Part shown: piece by piece, positions 42,511 through 54,529 of the stretch
How the letters are laid out: the number at the start of each line of letters is the position of its first letter
How positions within the stretch are numbered: the first letter of the stretch is position 1
Source: Nephrocerus scutellatus
Lineage: Eukaryota; Arthropoda; Insecta; Diptera; Pipunculidae
DNA: 64,000 bases
Direction of reading: 5' to 3'
NCBI GenBank assembly: GCA_947095585.1
Contig: OX352763.1
Location: forward strand, 112,385,908 to 112,449,907
Translations under genes and position numbers: made by a program
The notes under the pieces: generated by a model
What the model saw: the letters and a program-made list of their open reading frames with translations, nothing else
What the model was told of the DNA's origin: nothing
Databases searched by the model: none

Positions 42511-43310
42511 GATTTTAAAAATAGTTCAATAGGCAAAAGAAAGCAGCTTGGATGAAGAAAGTCGAATAGTACAGACAGCTTGGACCGCACCAGGCTCGGA
42601 CCTTCTACCAAAAAGTCAGTGGTATGAGGCAATTTACACCGCTTTGCACATATTGCAAAGACAAAGAGGTTAATCTCATCACCAATCTCAAAGGCATCTT
42701 GGAGATATGGTAAAAGCACTTTAATCGGTCATTTATTCGGTGACGCAAATATAGCGAAATAAATAGATTCGCTTGAACACCGCCGGAACGTTTCCTGCTT
42801 GTCACTGTTTTATCGCTTCTTCTACCAGCGGTGCTCAAGAGAAATAGCCAGCTGCTTGCCACATCTCTTTGAATTCAACCGCAATAGTCGTGGCGCTCTA
42901 AATGCTCATCAGTTGACCATCAAGTCCATTTTCAGACCTGTTAAGTTCAGGGATTCGTTCTTCCGCCGTACACAACACGTGTGTAGAATGCTTTGCCAAG
43001 CTCTGTCTTCCCACATCACTATGATCCACAGGCACTTAAAACACAAGCTCATAGATATCTCCTCTTTTCTTCCCTTTTCCTTAATGCCCACGGTGTGCCA
43101 AGCATATAATAATAATATTCAGCGCGACAGACCATTGCGGTCCAAGGCCTAACTTCTCGCGACCATTTGTGCTGCGCATCTCAATTTTTGGACACCGTGA
43201 AATATACTGTTGGTGTTGCTGGGACTCGAACCTGAACCTCCTGCTCAGCAGCCATGTGCACTTCCACTGAGCCACGGCGCCCACATGCCAAGCTTAAAGC
43301 CGAGCATTAT
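42511..43310 (+). pseudogene. LINE 3' end (CR1/Jockey-like tail), split by SINE copy 3
   Basis: Frames read LDSLEHRRN-like, CLSLFYRFFYQRCSREIAS, FNRNSRGALNAHQLTIKS and FRDSFFRRTQHV (42,770-42,990), then LLFFSLFLNAHGVPS (about 43,060-43,100). This order is typical of the C-terminus of many insect LINE ORF2 proteins. The SINE interrupts after GTGCCAAGC at 43,103 and the LINE resumes at 43,286. Confidence 0.7.
43104..43285 (-). mobile_element. tRNA-derived SINE, copy 3 (internally shortened), with TSD
   Basis: A box (GTGGCTCAGTGG) and B box (GGTTCGAGTCC) on the minus strand and an ATT tail (plus strand TAATAATAATATT). TGCCAAGC at 43,096-43,103 is repeated at 43,286-43,293 and is the target-site duplication. 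The body is about 100 bp shorter than in the other two copies. Confidence 0.88.
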
Positions 43311-43339
43311 AATGGTGCGCAAAATATAAAAAAAAAAAT

Positions 43340-43480
43340 TGGAGACTACAAAGCTGCCAAGACATCAAAGCAGCTGGTGTATAATCCAATGGTCTTGCCA
43401 GCACTTACATATGGATCCAGACTTGGGTGCTTAGCAAAAAACATTCTGACCTCTCAGCCACGTTCAAGAGGTAAGTTTTT
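43340..43480 (+). pseudogene. RTE-like LINE post-RT scrap
   Basis: Reads LVYNPMVLPALTYGS followed by a frame-shifted TWVLSKKH-like stretch, matching 36,965-37,040. Confidence 0.6.
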
Positions 43481-43609
43481 TAACGAATCTAGTCATTGTA
43501 CTTATGACTATCATCGCCATAGACAAAGACAACCAAGGCCCTGGAACCAGATGGCATTCCAGATAAAATCTGAAGGACCCGCATTATACCAAGCATGATC
43601 TGATGCAGC

Positions 43610-45248
43610 TATATGGGAAACAAACTTGTATGGGAGCCCCACGACCCCGCGGCCCGATTACTCTCAAATAGAAAGTATTGTCACCGGAAATATACATGTG
43701 TGCAAAATTTTAATAAAATCGGGCTTTAGGAAGTGGGTTAAAAATTTATCACAATTGATGTCACTGTTATTGACAATTAACACAAAAAAGGAGCATGCGT
43801 TTGACATAACTTCATTTACGATTCGCACTCACGAGACAAAAAAAAACCTATAAGGCTGTCAATGTCTTTGTTTGTAATCAGATTTAGAAAGGAAAGGATT
43901 CTTCACTCTATTTTAGAATTGACAAGCAGATTATGTGATTACGTCAAAAGGCGATCCTTACAGCTGTTCTAAAACTGCATTCAATATGTACTATTGCTTT
44001 TGTTATTAAATTTCGAATTTTTTTATAAAGAAAACTTTAAATACAAGTGCTTAAGACTTAAGAAGTAAAAAAGTTGCCTTTGCGTAGTACGCATCACACA
44101 TTTTACGTATTACGTGCAGCACATATACTTTTACATTATTTATAAGTATACTGCATAATGTAGAAGTGTTTACACCTCATAACCTCGTACATCATAGCGC
44201 ATGCAAACAAAGTTTTATTGTGTAATAAAAAAAAGCGTACATTATATACTCGTTTGTACTCGCATATGCTCGTAAAAGTGCATAACCATAAACTCACATT
44301 ATGGAGATGACTTCGATTGCCGCAGCAGTTTCTTTTTGCTGTTCTCATCTAGGATTACCATAACATAGCAGATTAAATATAGGACATCGTATTTCAAAAA
44401 AGAGGACTCTCATATAATTCCAATAAAAGGAGCACATTTTTCTAGAGTGAAAAAAAAACGCATTAAATTTTTTCAAGAAGTAGGATTTAAATAAAACAAC
44501 CCATAAAATTAAAATCTTTCGGGTAAATTCTCTAATCAGGGATACACAATGTGCAGTTTGAATAAAATCGGGTCCGGGGTCCGATAGCTTCCAAATTTTT
44601 TACAAAAACTGTTGTCCATCGGAGATACACATGCGTATAAAATTTGAAGAAAATTAGGTTAATTTTGTAAAAAATTTGTACGGGCGCCCTTTGACCCCGG
44701 AGCCTGATCGCTTCAAAATTTTTATAAAAAGTGTTGTCCATCGAAGATACACATGCGTATAAAATTTGAAGGAAGGGTATTTTTCTTACAAAATTTGTAT
44801 GCACTTCGTGCACCGGTCTATCTCTCGCAACAACCACCGACAATCATCGTTTGACAATTCATTATCGGTAATGCAGGTACATAGTTGCTGCATTACCATT
44901 ATACCATTTAAATACTAAACAATTATACCATTTAAATACTATACAATACAATGGTTTCTATATCATTTGACCACAAATCGTTTCTCTGTTCCATGTCTAA
45001 AACAATTATTTCATATATGAGCCGGACACCCAACACCAACTAAATTCGTTAATTTTAAAATTGATTTTAAATTTGTTGTTGTCGAGTATTGTTGACTAAT
45101 AATAATACATTTTTAATTTAAAACGTTTAGTATTGTGCATAGTAGTCTGCTCTGATCTGAAACAAATTGTAAATTAGCGTTGATTTTTTTTTTGTGTTTT
45201 GTCAATGTTCATTTTGAGCTATGTTTAAGGTTTCAAGTCTATAGTTAG
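43610..45248. other. Spacer with family A fragments
   Basis: Family A pieces at 43,620-43,750 and 44,520-44,800. The latter holds about two ~120 bp units with TTTTACAAAAA(C/G)TGTTGTCC and GAGATACACATGCGTATAAA. The remainder is AT-rich with no gene. Confidence 0.45.
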
Positions 45249-45309
45249 ATGGGAAGTAAGCTTAAAATAAATTCCAAAATTACACCTGAACAGACGTACA
45301 TAAAAGCGT

Positions 45310-45530
45310 TTAAAAAGGGGTGGTCATCAAAAAGGCGCTCAATCCAAAAGGCGCTCGATCAAAAAGGGGCTTCATTAAAACGGTGCGCGATTAAAAAGGC
45401 GACCTTCAAAAAGGCGCGCGATCAAAAAGTCGACCATCAAAAAAGCTACCTTCAAAGCATCAGCCTATTTGTTGGGTCTTTTTGTTGGTCGACTTTTTGA
45501 TGGTCGAGTTTTTGATGGTCGACTTTTTTA
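45310..45530. repeat. Minisatellite with inverted halves (~16 bp unit)
   Basis: The first part has about ten units of GATCAAAAAGGCGCTC type (45,310-45,450). The last part (45,475-45,530) has the inverse TTTTTGATGGTCGACTTTTT. AAAAAGTCGACCATCAAAAA at about 45,424-45,443 pairs perfectly with the inverted part, so it can form a long hairpin. The ORF across it (Lys-rich) is not a gene. Confidence 0.8.
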
Positions 45531-45539
45531 GAGCGCGCA

Positions 45540-45989
45540 GACAACATTCCATGTCCAAATTTTATTTTTCTTGAGACTTGCCAGAATGAGTTTATGGAAG
45601 GTTGATCAAATTTGTTATTCTTAGGGAGTTGGCAGATTTCATTATCAATTTAAGGAACAAATGAATAAAAATTTATTTGACTAAAAACATTGAAATTTAA
45701 AAACTCATTAGATGGAAAAGGGGGCAAAAAGAGAACGGTCAGAAAAGAGAGGACAACAAAGTTTTCAACATAAAATAGAAATGACGACAAAAGCGAAACC
45801 TTAAAATAGAGAACATAACATCTAAAAATATGACAGATGGTAACCCTATTCTCATCTCAATTCAACTTAACTCAACTCAACTCACAACTCTCGAGAGGCA
45901 AAGTTACGCGAATGTAAAGCAATGTTTGTTTGACGTCGCAGCCGGTCCTATATCTATACATTTCTCATTGGGTGTACGTTGTTGTTCAG
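45540..45989. other. Spacer
   Basis: No gene or recognised repeat. Confidence 0.3.
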
Positions 45990-46596
45990 TCCATTGCATT
46001 GCAATTGCAATTTTTATTATTGCATTCAAGCAGCAGCATCAGCAACACAAGCACCGCACTCACGCTCCACGTCCACACACTACCATACATTCAACACCAC
46101 CCATATCACGTAAAACTTCTGTGCGGTCTGTTGGTCGGTGGGTATGGCAGTGCATACTGCATTGCAATAAAGTTATTCTCATACTGCACACTAAACTAAG
46201 GAACGCATACATATCCTTGTCGTATATGTATACATATACGTATATGCAGTCGGTGCTGTTTGCTTGGTTCGTTTGCCGTGGTAAACAGAGCATTGGAATT
46301 GCAAACGCATGGGTGGAATCCGGAATGGGAAAGTAATAAACTATCAAGTTTAAGAAAAAAACAACGAAAAACACAGACTTGGCCAAAATAAAGCGAAATC
46401 CATCGCAAGAGGGAGAAAATGCAAATAAAACGGTTTTATAAAAGAGAAGAGCAAGGGGAAAACTGCCAGTTCTGCGATGGATTATTATTTTGTACAAATG
46501 AACAACAAAATACGGATGTTTACTTGTATATACGGTCAGCCATCAGCAGAAAAGGGAGAATATAGCACGTAAGTTAATCAGAATTGCACGTGGCTG

Positions 46597-47140
46597 TTAA
46601 CATCTCGGACTGGTGGAATTACGATCAAAACTGCATGTGGTGGCCGCCAGGAATTTTCTACTAAAAATGAAAAGCTTAATGGTCGGCCCGAGGCCAATCA
46701 CCTTGCCCGTAAAAAAAAAATAATTCATCATCATCATATTTGGCTCTACAACCATTGTTCGGTCCTGGCCTCCCGCAAAAAATCTCTCCACCGGTCCCGA
46801 TTTCGAGCAGATGTCATCCAATTTGGCATCCCTAAACTCTGGACGTCCTGGTCTACGCCATCCTTCCAGCGTAGGCTTGGCCGGCATCCCTGTCGTGTTC
46901 CATAAATCCTACCGCGAAGCACTTTCCGAGCAGGATCATCTTCGCTAGGTGCGAGCTAGGTGTCCTGCCCACCGGAGCCTACCGAGCTTAATTCTCTTGA
47001 TGAATATCCGGAATCGTCCTTCCACACATACGGGGGAAACAATTCTCCGTAAGACTTTTCTCTTGAACGCGGCTATGAGGTCAGAATGCTTTTTGCTAAG
47101 CACCCAAGTCTCGGATCCATATGTAAGTTCTGGTTTGCCA
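46597..47140 (-). pseudogene. RTE-like LINE 3' end, duplication copy 1
   Basis: The minus strand from 47,135 reads a YGSETWVLSKKHSDLIAAF-like block, FKRKVLRRIVSPVCVEG-like, then LEGWRRPGRPEFRDAKLDDI (46,870 down) and RFFAGGQDRTMVVEP. The element ends in a (ATG)n tail (plus strand CATCATCATA at 46,729-46,740). Homologous to 37,000-37,400 and 58,200-58,428. Confidence 0.75.
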
Positions 47141-47165
47141 TTGTTTTTGCAGCTTGGACGTTATG

Positions 47166-47498
47166 GAAGATTCCCTTAAGACCCCCGCAAAACCCTCTCA
47201 TACCCCCTCAAGACCCCTTTTAAGCCCACTAAAGATTCCCTGGAGACTCCCACAAAACCCTCTTAAGACCCTACTCAAAACCATCTAAGAACCCATCAAG
47301 ACCCCTGTCAAAACGACCTCAAGACCCTGTTCAAGATTCCCTTAAAAACCCTCCTAATACCCCACTCAGGACCCTCTCAAACCCCTCAAGACCCTTTTTA
47401 AACCCACTCAAGATTCCTTTAAGACCACCACAAAACCCTCTTAAGACCCTACTCAAGACGATCTCAAACCTTCATAAACCCCACTCAAGAATCCCTTA
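47166..47498 (+). repeat. C/A-rich minisatellite, array 3
   Basis: Degenerate units such as CCCTTAAGACCC, CCTCAAGACCCC and CACAAAACCCTCTTAAGACC. It is the truncated first copy of array 4, cut at the duplication junction. Confidence 0.8.
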
Positions 47499-48108
47499 GG
47501 ATCCATTGCATTGCAATTGCAATTTTTATTATTGCATTCAAGCAGCAGCATCAGCAACACAAGCACCGCACTCACGCTCCACGTCCACACACTACCATAC
47601 ATTCAACACCACCCATATCACGTAAAACTTCTGTGCGGTCTGTTGGTCGGTGGGTATGGCAGTGCATACTGCATTGCAATAAAGTTATTCTCATACTGCA
47701 CACTAAACTAAGGAACGCATACATATCCTTGTCGTATATGTATACATATACGTATATGCAGTCGGTGCTGTTTGCTTGGTTCGTTTGCCGTGGTAAACAG
47801 AGCATTGGAATTGCAAACGCATGGGTGGAATCCGGAATGGGAAAGTAATAAACTATCAAGTTTAAGAAAAAAACAACGAAAAACACAGACTTGGCCAAAA
47901 TAAAGCGAAATCCATCGCAAGAGGGAGAAAATGCAAATAAAACGGTTTTATAAAAGAGAAGAGCAAGGGGAAAACTGCCAGTTCTGCGATGGATTATTAT
48001 TTTGTACAAATGAACAACAAAATACGGATGTTTACTTGTATATACGGTCAGCCATCAGCAGAAAAGGGAGAATATAGCACGTAAGTTAATCAGAATTGCA
48101 CGTGGCTG

Positions 48109-48652
48109 TTAACATCTCGGACTGGTGGAATTACGATCAAAACTGCATGTGGTGGCCGCCAGGAATTTTCTACTAAAAATGAAAAGCTTAATGGTCGGCC
48201 CGAGGCCAATCACCTTGCCCGTAAAAAAAAAATAATTCATCATCATCATATTTGGCTCTACAACCATTGTTCGGTCCTGGCCTCCCGCAAAAAATCTCTC
48301 CACCGGTCCCGATTTCGAGCAGATGTCATCCAATTTGGCATCCCTAAACTCTGGACGTCCTGGTCTACGCCATCCTTCCAGCGTAGGCTTGGCCGGCATC
48401 CCTGTCGTGTTCCATAAATCCTACCGCGAAGCACTTTCCGAGCAGGATCATCTTCGCTAGGTGCGAGCTAGGTGTCCTGCCCACCGGAGCCTACCGAGCT
48501 TAATTCTCTTGATGAATATCCGGAATCGTCCTTCCACACATACGGGGGAAACAATTCTCCGTAAGACTTTTCTCTTGAACGCGGCTATGAGGTCAGAATG
48601 CTTTTTGCTAAGCACCCAAGTCTCGGATCCATATGTAAGTTCTGGTTTGCCA
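48109..48652 (-). pseudogene. RTE-like LINE 3' end, duplication copy 2
   Basis: Exact second copy of 46,597-47,140 within the 1,512 bp tandem duplication. Confidence 0.75.
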
Positions 48653-48677
48653 TTGTTTTTGCAGCTTGGACGTTATG

Positions 48678-49795
48678 GAAGATTCCCTTAAGACCCCCGC
48701 AAAACCCTCTCATACCCCCTCAAGACCCCTTTTAAGCCCACTAAAGATTCCCTGGAGACTCCCACAAAACCCTCTTAAGACCCTACTCAAAACCATCTAA
48801 GAACCCATCAAGACCCCTGTCAAAACGACCTCAAGACCCTGTTCAAGATTCCCTTAAAAACCCTCCTAATACCCCACTCAGGACCCTCTCAAACCCCTCA
48901 AGACCCTTTTTAAACCCACTCAAGATTCCTTTAAGACCACCACAAAACCCTCTTAAGACCCTACTCAAGACGATCTCAAACCTTCATAAACCCCACTCAA
49001 GAATCCCTTAGGATCCCCGCAAAACCCTCATCAAGACCCCCTCAAACCCCATCAAGACCCCTTTTTAACCCACTCAAGATTCCCTTGAGACCCCACAAAA
49101 CCCGTCTTAAGACCCTACTCAATACCACCTAAGAACGCCTCAAGACTCCTCTCAGAAATCCCTAAATACCCTGTTCAAGGCTCCCTTAAAAACCCTCATA
49201 AGACCCCACTCAAGGCCCGCTCAAACCCCCACAAGACCCCCTTCAAACCCATTCAAGATTCCCTTAAGACCCCCACGAAACCCTCTTAAGGCAAACATTC
49301 ATAAGCCCGACTCAAGATTCCCTTAAGCCCCCGCATAACCCTCATCAAGACCCTCTCAAAGCACCTCAAGAACCCCTTTAAACCCACTCAACTCCCTTAA
49401 GACCCCCACAAAACACTCCTACAACCCACTCAACGCCCTCTCAAACCCCCTCAAAATGCCCACTCAAGATTCCCTTAATACCCCCACAAAATCCTCTTAA
49501 GACCCTACTCAAGACCCTCTTAAACATTCGTAAACCCCACTCAAGCTTCTCTTAAGACCCCCACGGAACTCTTGTCAACACATCAAGGCCGTAAACCGCC
49601 CTCATGACCCCCCTCAAGACCATCCTCAAGATCCCCTCAAGTACCCCCTTTAATCAGCTTAACTCAAGACGGCCTCAAAACTACCTCAAAAGCTCATCAA
49701 CCAACTCAAAACCCTCTTTAACCTCTCCAGACTCACCTGAAGGTCCCATCATGACTCACCTCAAAACCCACCTAAAGACCCACCTGTAGACCACC
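48678..49795 (+). repeat. C/A-rich minisatellite, array 4 (about 1.1 kb, largest)
   Basis: Same core as array 3, extending beyond the duplicated part to 49,795. A higher-order period is visible (…CTCAAGATTCCCTTAAGACCCCCACAA… blocks recur about every 110-160 bases). Ends against a reverse family A fragment. Confidence 0.85.
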
Positions 49796-50095
49796 CACCT
49801 GGTGGAATCTTGTGATAAATTTTTAATCCACCTCCTAAGGCCCGATTTCATTGAAACTTTGCACACATGTATATTTCCGGTGACAACATTTTGTATTAAA
49901 ATTTCGAGGTCGGGGGGCTGCCTTAAAAATATTTTGCAAAATTTAACCGATTTTCTTTAAATTTTATACGCATGTGTATCTCCGATGGACAACACTTTTT
50001 GTATAAATTGTGAAGTGATCGGGCCCCGAGGTCGTGAAGCACCCCAAACAAACTTAATAAAAAAAGTACCCGATTTTCTTTAAATTAAAATGTTA
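49796..50095 (-). mobile_element. Family A, reverse orientation
   Basis: The minus strand carries TACACATGCGTATAAAATTT and CGGGCCTTAGGAGGTGGATT, matching 42,364-42,450 and 44,590-44,790. Confidence 0.5.
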
Positions 50096-50984
50096 ATAAA
50101 TAATTTTTATGGGCTGTTTTTTCAAACCACTTTTTATATATTTTAATTTAGGGTATTTCGAAGATTTATTATATATACCCTATGGGATATACCAGCCCAG
50201 AATGGGATATATCTGGTCACCCTACCGGCACCCAGAATATTAGCAAAAAATCTCTGCTAGTACTTACTAACGAATCGATGTTATCGCAAATCCAGGAATT
50301 ATGAGGTACTACGTACGAACGTACATATCTACAGCTTTGATAATTTCGCTGCTGTTCGTCTCTCCATTACTGTTATATAAGTGGATTAATCGCAGAAATT
50401 TTTAACTTTACTTTCCGCTTCAGAGTATGTATGTAGAATGTAGGTATAGAATTTCACTGACCCACAATACCCAACCTCGTGTGTCACACTCACAGATCCA
50501 CCAGAGCATATACTTAGATATGTGTATGTACACATATGACTATACATAGAACAGATGATTTCTCTTTCTATACATACCTATTCTGAGGAATATTACAAAC
50601 AATTCCCGAATCAAAACCCACATTTCTCTACTACTCATTTACATATTACATCGCGTTACGTGTTGTGCTGCATGAGAGGTCGTCATTTGACCAAGTAAGA
50701 AGTGGAAAAAAATCATCTTCTGTGTTCACCTACACATATATATGCCTTTATAACATGCAGATATGTACATATTGCTATTTGCTGTCAGATGTTTTTTTGA
50801 CTTATGCCAAAAGGTGTACCTCTATATATCTGATTTCTGATGGCGCGTTAGATGGCTTTTCTTTTCAGATTTACATTCGTTATAAGTGATGGCGATCATG
50901 TCAAATGAATAAGTAATTGAGGGAAAACTGGAAAACGGGATCCGTTCATGGCCTTCCGTTAGTCTATTACACAATTGATTAGTC
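50096..50984. other. Spacer
   Basis: AT-rich with TATA/CATA runs; nothing else recognised. Confidence 0.3.
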
Positions 50985-52990
50985 GCTAGTATGCGGACTC
51001 CGAATACCTGGTGACCTTCGGTTTTAATAAGCCCTTCCTTGACATACCGAGCTCTGACAAGGGTGACCTCTTTTTCCCGGTTTCTCGTGGGTTACAATAG
51101 AGAATAAAATTTAAATTTATGATACCGGTGCATCTAACAACGCATCAACCTCGGGTCATGATATTGAGAAACCGGTTGTATCCCGAGAAGCTGGTGAGCT
51201 TTCGTCGACCAACCTCAGTCTGGACTCAACTTTACGGTCTGCTGAACAGCCGGATCTTTCTGAGATTTTGGAAGGCGTTGCCATAAGGGACCTTCTGAAT
51301 CTCGCGAGAGTATTGAAATCAAGGACGTGGAACAATTCACTTCTGATTCTGACGCTTCCACAGTTGTTGATGCATATAGTGTCATCTCTGAGAAATCCAG
51401 ATGCTCTTCCATTGGAAAGGCAGTATAAGGACCACTGATCTATCAACAACAGGACGGATTCCTTAAGTTCAACTCTAAGGAAAGATGGCGTCTTAAAAAT
51501 GCTTTATGCATGGGCAAAGACAGAAATAGTGCTCTTGCTTTTGTCAAAGCCGCCCCCTCCATTCAGCGCGAAGCCAAGCGCGTCAGGTCAGAGGACCAAA
51601 CGCCACCGGTACCGGCTGTCAAGAAGGCCAGGGAAGGACCTTACCTGATGTTTCCACTTTAAGACTAGTGGCCAGTGCCGTCAGGTTGGGTATGTTGTCC
51701 CGACTGACTTGACAATAAACCCCCTCACAACTGAGCAAATGGTTATTTTTCAAGAGGCGGTTATAGACATCTAAATTGAGATAGCGATAGTAGTGTCCGG
51801 CCACATTTTTCGGGCTGGCATTTTAAATCGGGATAGCTAGTCTTCATCTGCTCAGAGAGTGCTACTGCTGGGTGGATGCGGTCGAATTTTGAGAGGATCA
51901 GAGCCAAGAGTGGATTAAGCGTGACGCTGGTGGAAAAGGGATCCTTCCCCAAACTGATCCTTAAGAACACCGATAAAGTTTCAACGTCTGGCCGTGGTAG
52001 CTCTGATAAAAAGAAAGTCTGTAGCTCGACTATCAGTGCCACTGGGCATGCCAGTCCTAGCGGTTGCAGTTAAACCACCGCAAAAGGGGTTGTGAAAAAA
52101 AACTTCTTCGATCACCAGTGCCGAAGGGCATGCTGATCACAGCGGGTCCGAAATCAAGTCAAGGAAGAAGGTCCCACGAGCAAGTGGAAGTTCCCACCGA
52201 ACGGAGAACTCATAAAATCGTGTGTGCTTCGGCATACTTCCCCGGCGACGACGAAAACATTCCCGTCTACGTATAACAGGTGCCATGCGCACCTGCCCTA
52301 CGAATGCATTAGAAGCCTTTCACCCCTGCCAATCTTCATCAGGAAGACTGCTTGATGCGCTATTAGGCTGCAACTAGAAATCGGGTGACCCGACATTATG
52401 TCAGGGAGCACTGTTCCGGAAGGAAATTTGAGGCAGAAATATTATACCGGGCCAACTGGGTGTAATGGTGTTCCGGCACTGGACGCTTGAGGTCTGGTCT
52501 GCTTCACAGATGGATTAAAGATGGTAACTGAAGTTGGAACTGTAGTTTTTGAACCCAACACCAAAGTCTCGATACCAATGGGAAAAAGTCCCACAGTTTT
52601 CCAGGCGGAACTACATGCCATTGAGATCTACGCCAGAATTAATCTTATTAAAGGAATAAAGGGCGCTATAATACATATCTTTCCAGGCAGCACTTAAAGC
52701 GCTCAACTAAATGGACTCGTTCTCTGTCAGGGACTGCTACATTGCACTGCCATCTTCTTCCAGACACAACAGAGTGAAACTCGGTTGAGTGCCTGGTCAT
52801 CAGGGAATTGCAGGCAACGAATCTACAGACGAACTAACTAGGGCTTGATCGGAATCTGCTTCATAGGACCTGAACCCTACTGTGGTGTCAACTGGGCTGC
52901 CGCCACAGCACTAATAAATTGTTGGGAACACAAGCTTCGTCTGGCCCACTGGGATAACGTCACGGGGCTGAGACTGCTCGACAGCGGAGT
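50985..52990 (+). pseudogene. I-group LINE with DUF4780-type ORF1, internally deleted
   Basis: Start block TAGTATGCGGACTCCGAATA (also at 63,800). ORF1-type frames include NLSLDSTLRSAEQPDLSEIL (51,200-51,260), KERWRLKNALCMGKDRNSAL (51,480) and the QREAKRVRSEDQTPP region. A DUF4780-like half sits at 51,660-52,075. The endonuclease N-terminus follows at 52,110-52,276 (VEVPTERRTHKIVCASAYFP, GDDENIP). After a deletion of RT come the post-RT region (52,277-52,380), an RNase H start (CFTDGLKM-like at 52,500; SPTVFQAELHAIEIYARINL at 52,585-52,650) and an RNase H end (SESAS*DLNPTVVSTGLP-like, 52,855-52,900). Segment 52,277-52,960 matches the 4,966-5,290 element. Inactive. Confidence 0.75.
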
Positions 52991-54520
52991 TGAGAAATTC
53001 TGCTACTAAGGACATATACTCTTTCAAATACAAAGACTCCTTCACTAGGGATGTCTCTTAGAGTAAAAACACCCTAAGATACAATAGATCTTTCCGATCG
53101 TAGTGTCTGTCATATGGGCTATGGTTTTCTTTCAATAAAAAAAAATGTTCATTAGAACTGAAACGAGTGTTTACGTTGCCAACGAAAGGACCTAGAACTA
53201 GAGAACGGGTCACTGAAGAATATCTACCGTAGTAAAATTTATAGAAAACAGTTAAGCTCCTACATCTCGTCTATTCTCCAAAGAATCAAGAGATGAAGTA
53301 ACGTGTTTAACGTGAATGTATAAATTGTAATAAAAATATTCATAGACATGACAAAATTACAGCCTTTTGATTAAGTAACACTTCAATCGCCGGCCCCTAT
53401 ACTTACACACATGACGTTTAAAGTCGTCAATGTCATCTGCAGAGTTGACTTAGTGTACTGTTACATTACAATAAAAGACTATGTACATATCCCGAAGTTA
53501 AAATCTAAATTTCCCAGCCATTACTTCTTTGTTAATTCTTCTATGTTGTCATAGTCTCTTCGCTGTTCGCTATCAGTGTGGCCTCTGCGGTGATCGCAGT
53601 CACAGCATTCAGCAGCAAAATGTTACAGTACTTCTCCCCACTCTTCACTAGAAATAGAAAACTCGTATGTAAATACGTGCTAATGGCATCGCACAATGAC
53701 AGCATACGCTGTTGCCGCATCGCATATCACAAATTCACAAAACATTCATAAATAAAATTTTGCACAGCGACCGGCAACAAAGAGCATATATTATATACAT
53801 GTATGCATGTTAATACACCACACGCGAGCTGTATTTAAATACCATATACAAATGATGAGTTTTTTTTTGTACGTTTTTCTTTATTTTTTACTGCCTTGCC
53901 TGTTGGCTATGTACAGAGCGCCATTCAACATTCAAGCGCTGATACAAGTTCTCTACTGCATAGTGCATGGTGATGTTATACATATACGCTATACCTATGC
54001 ATGAGCGCAGTAAAATTATGTTTTTCTCTCAACGCAAGTATATAACTCTGTCTGATTTTGTTTGGTTGGGTTTTTTTTTGCTTGCATATAAGTATGTGTG
54101 TATTACGTTCTTCCCTCTTTGCTTTCCAATAATAATGATACGTGAACATGAGCTGCTCGTTTGTTACCGGTTGTATCTGTTTTGCTTTGTGTGCTTGTTT
54201 TTCAGATAACCGGTATAATAAACACAAGACACCGAACAATGAATATCTATATATATAAATATATTATATCTATATAACAAAATATGTTCTGTGCTTTGCG
54301 GTTCACAACGTCAAGTTGTATTAGAGAGAGAATTGGTTCTTTTTAAAGCTGAAATGAAAGCTGAGCACTGGAAAATTGCTGGCGATGTTGCCACTTTTCA
54401 ATGTGGTTTTTTCATGCGTGAGTGTGCTGAAGAATTTTTCATGTAAACTCGTCATTATGCAGTAATAAAATAATATAATTGCCGGTGCCTGTTTTTTGAA
54501 GTTAACTCCTTAAGAATCGA
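52991..54520. other. Spacer
   Basis: AT-rich with CATATA-type microsatellites; no gene or recognised element. Confidence 0.3.
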
Positions 54521-54529
54521 TTTTCATAT

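Larger units (their letters stand above)
45990..49013. repeat. 1,512 bp tandem duplication
   Basis: Copies 45,990-47,501 and 47,502-49,013. Every ORF translation in the first copy is identical in the second, and I found no base difference by eye. The junctions share a 3-base TCC (45,990, 47,502, 49,014). Each copy contains AT-rich sequence, the CAGCCATCAGCAGAA repeat, a minus-strand RTE 3' end and the start of a C/A minisatellite. Confidence 0.95.

Noticed and set aside
45249..45500. 83-codon Lys-rich ORF
   Set aside because: Generated by the 16 bp minisatellite.
46060..46497. 145-codon minus-strand ORF, identical copy at 47,572-48,009
   Set aside because: Its conservation between copies reflects the recent tandem duplication, not selection. 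No domain, no splice context, and competing ORFs in other frames.
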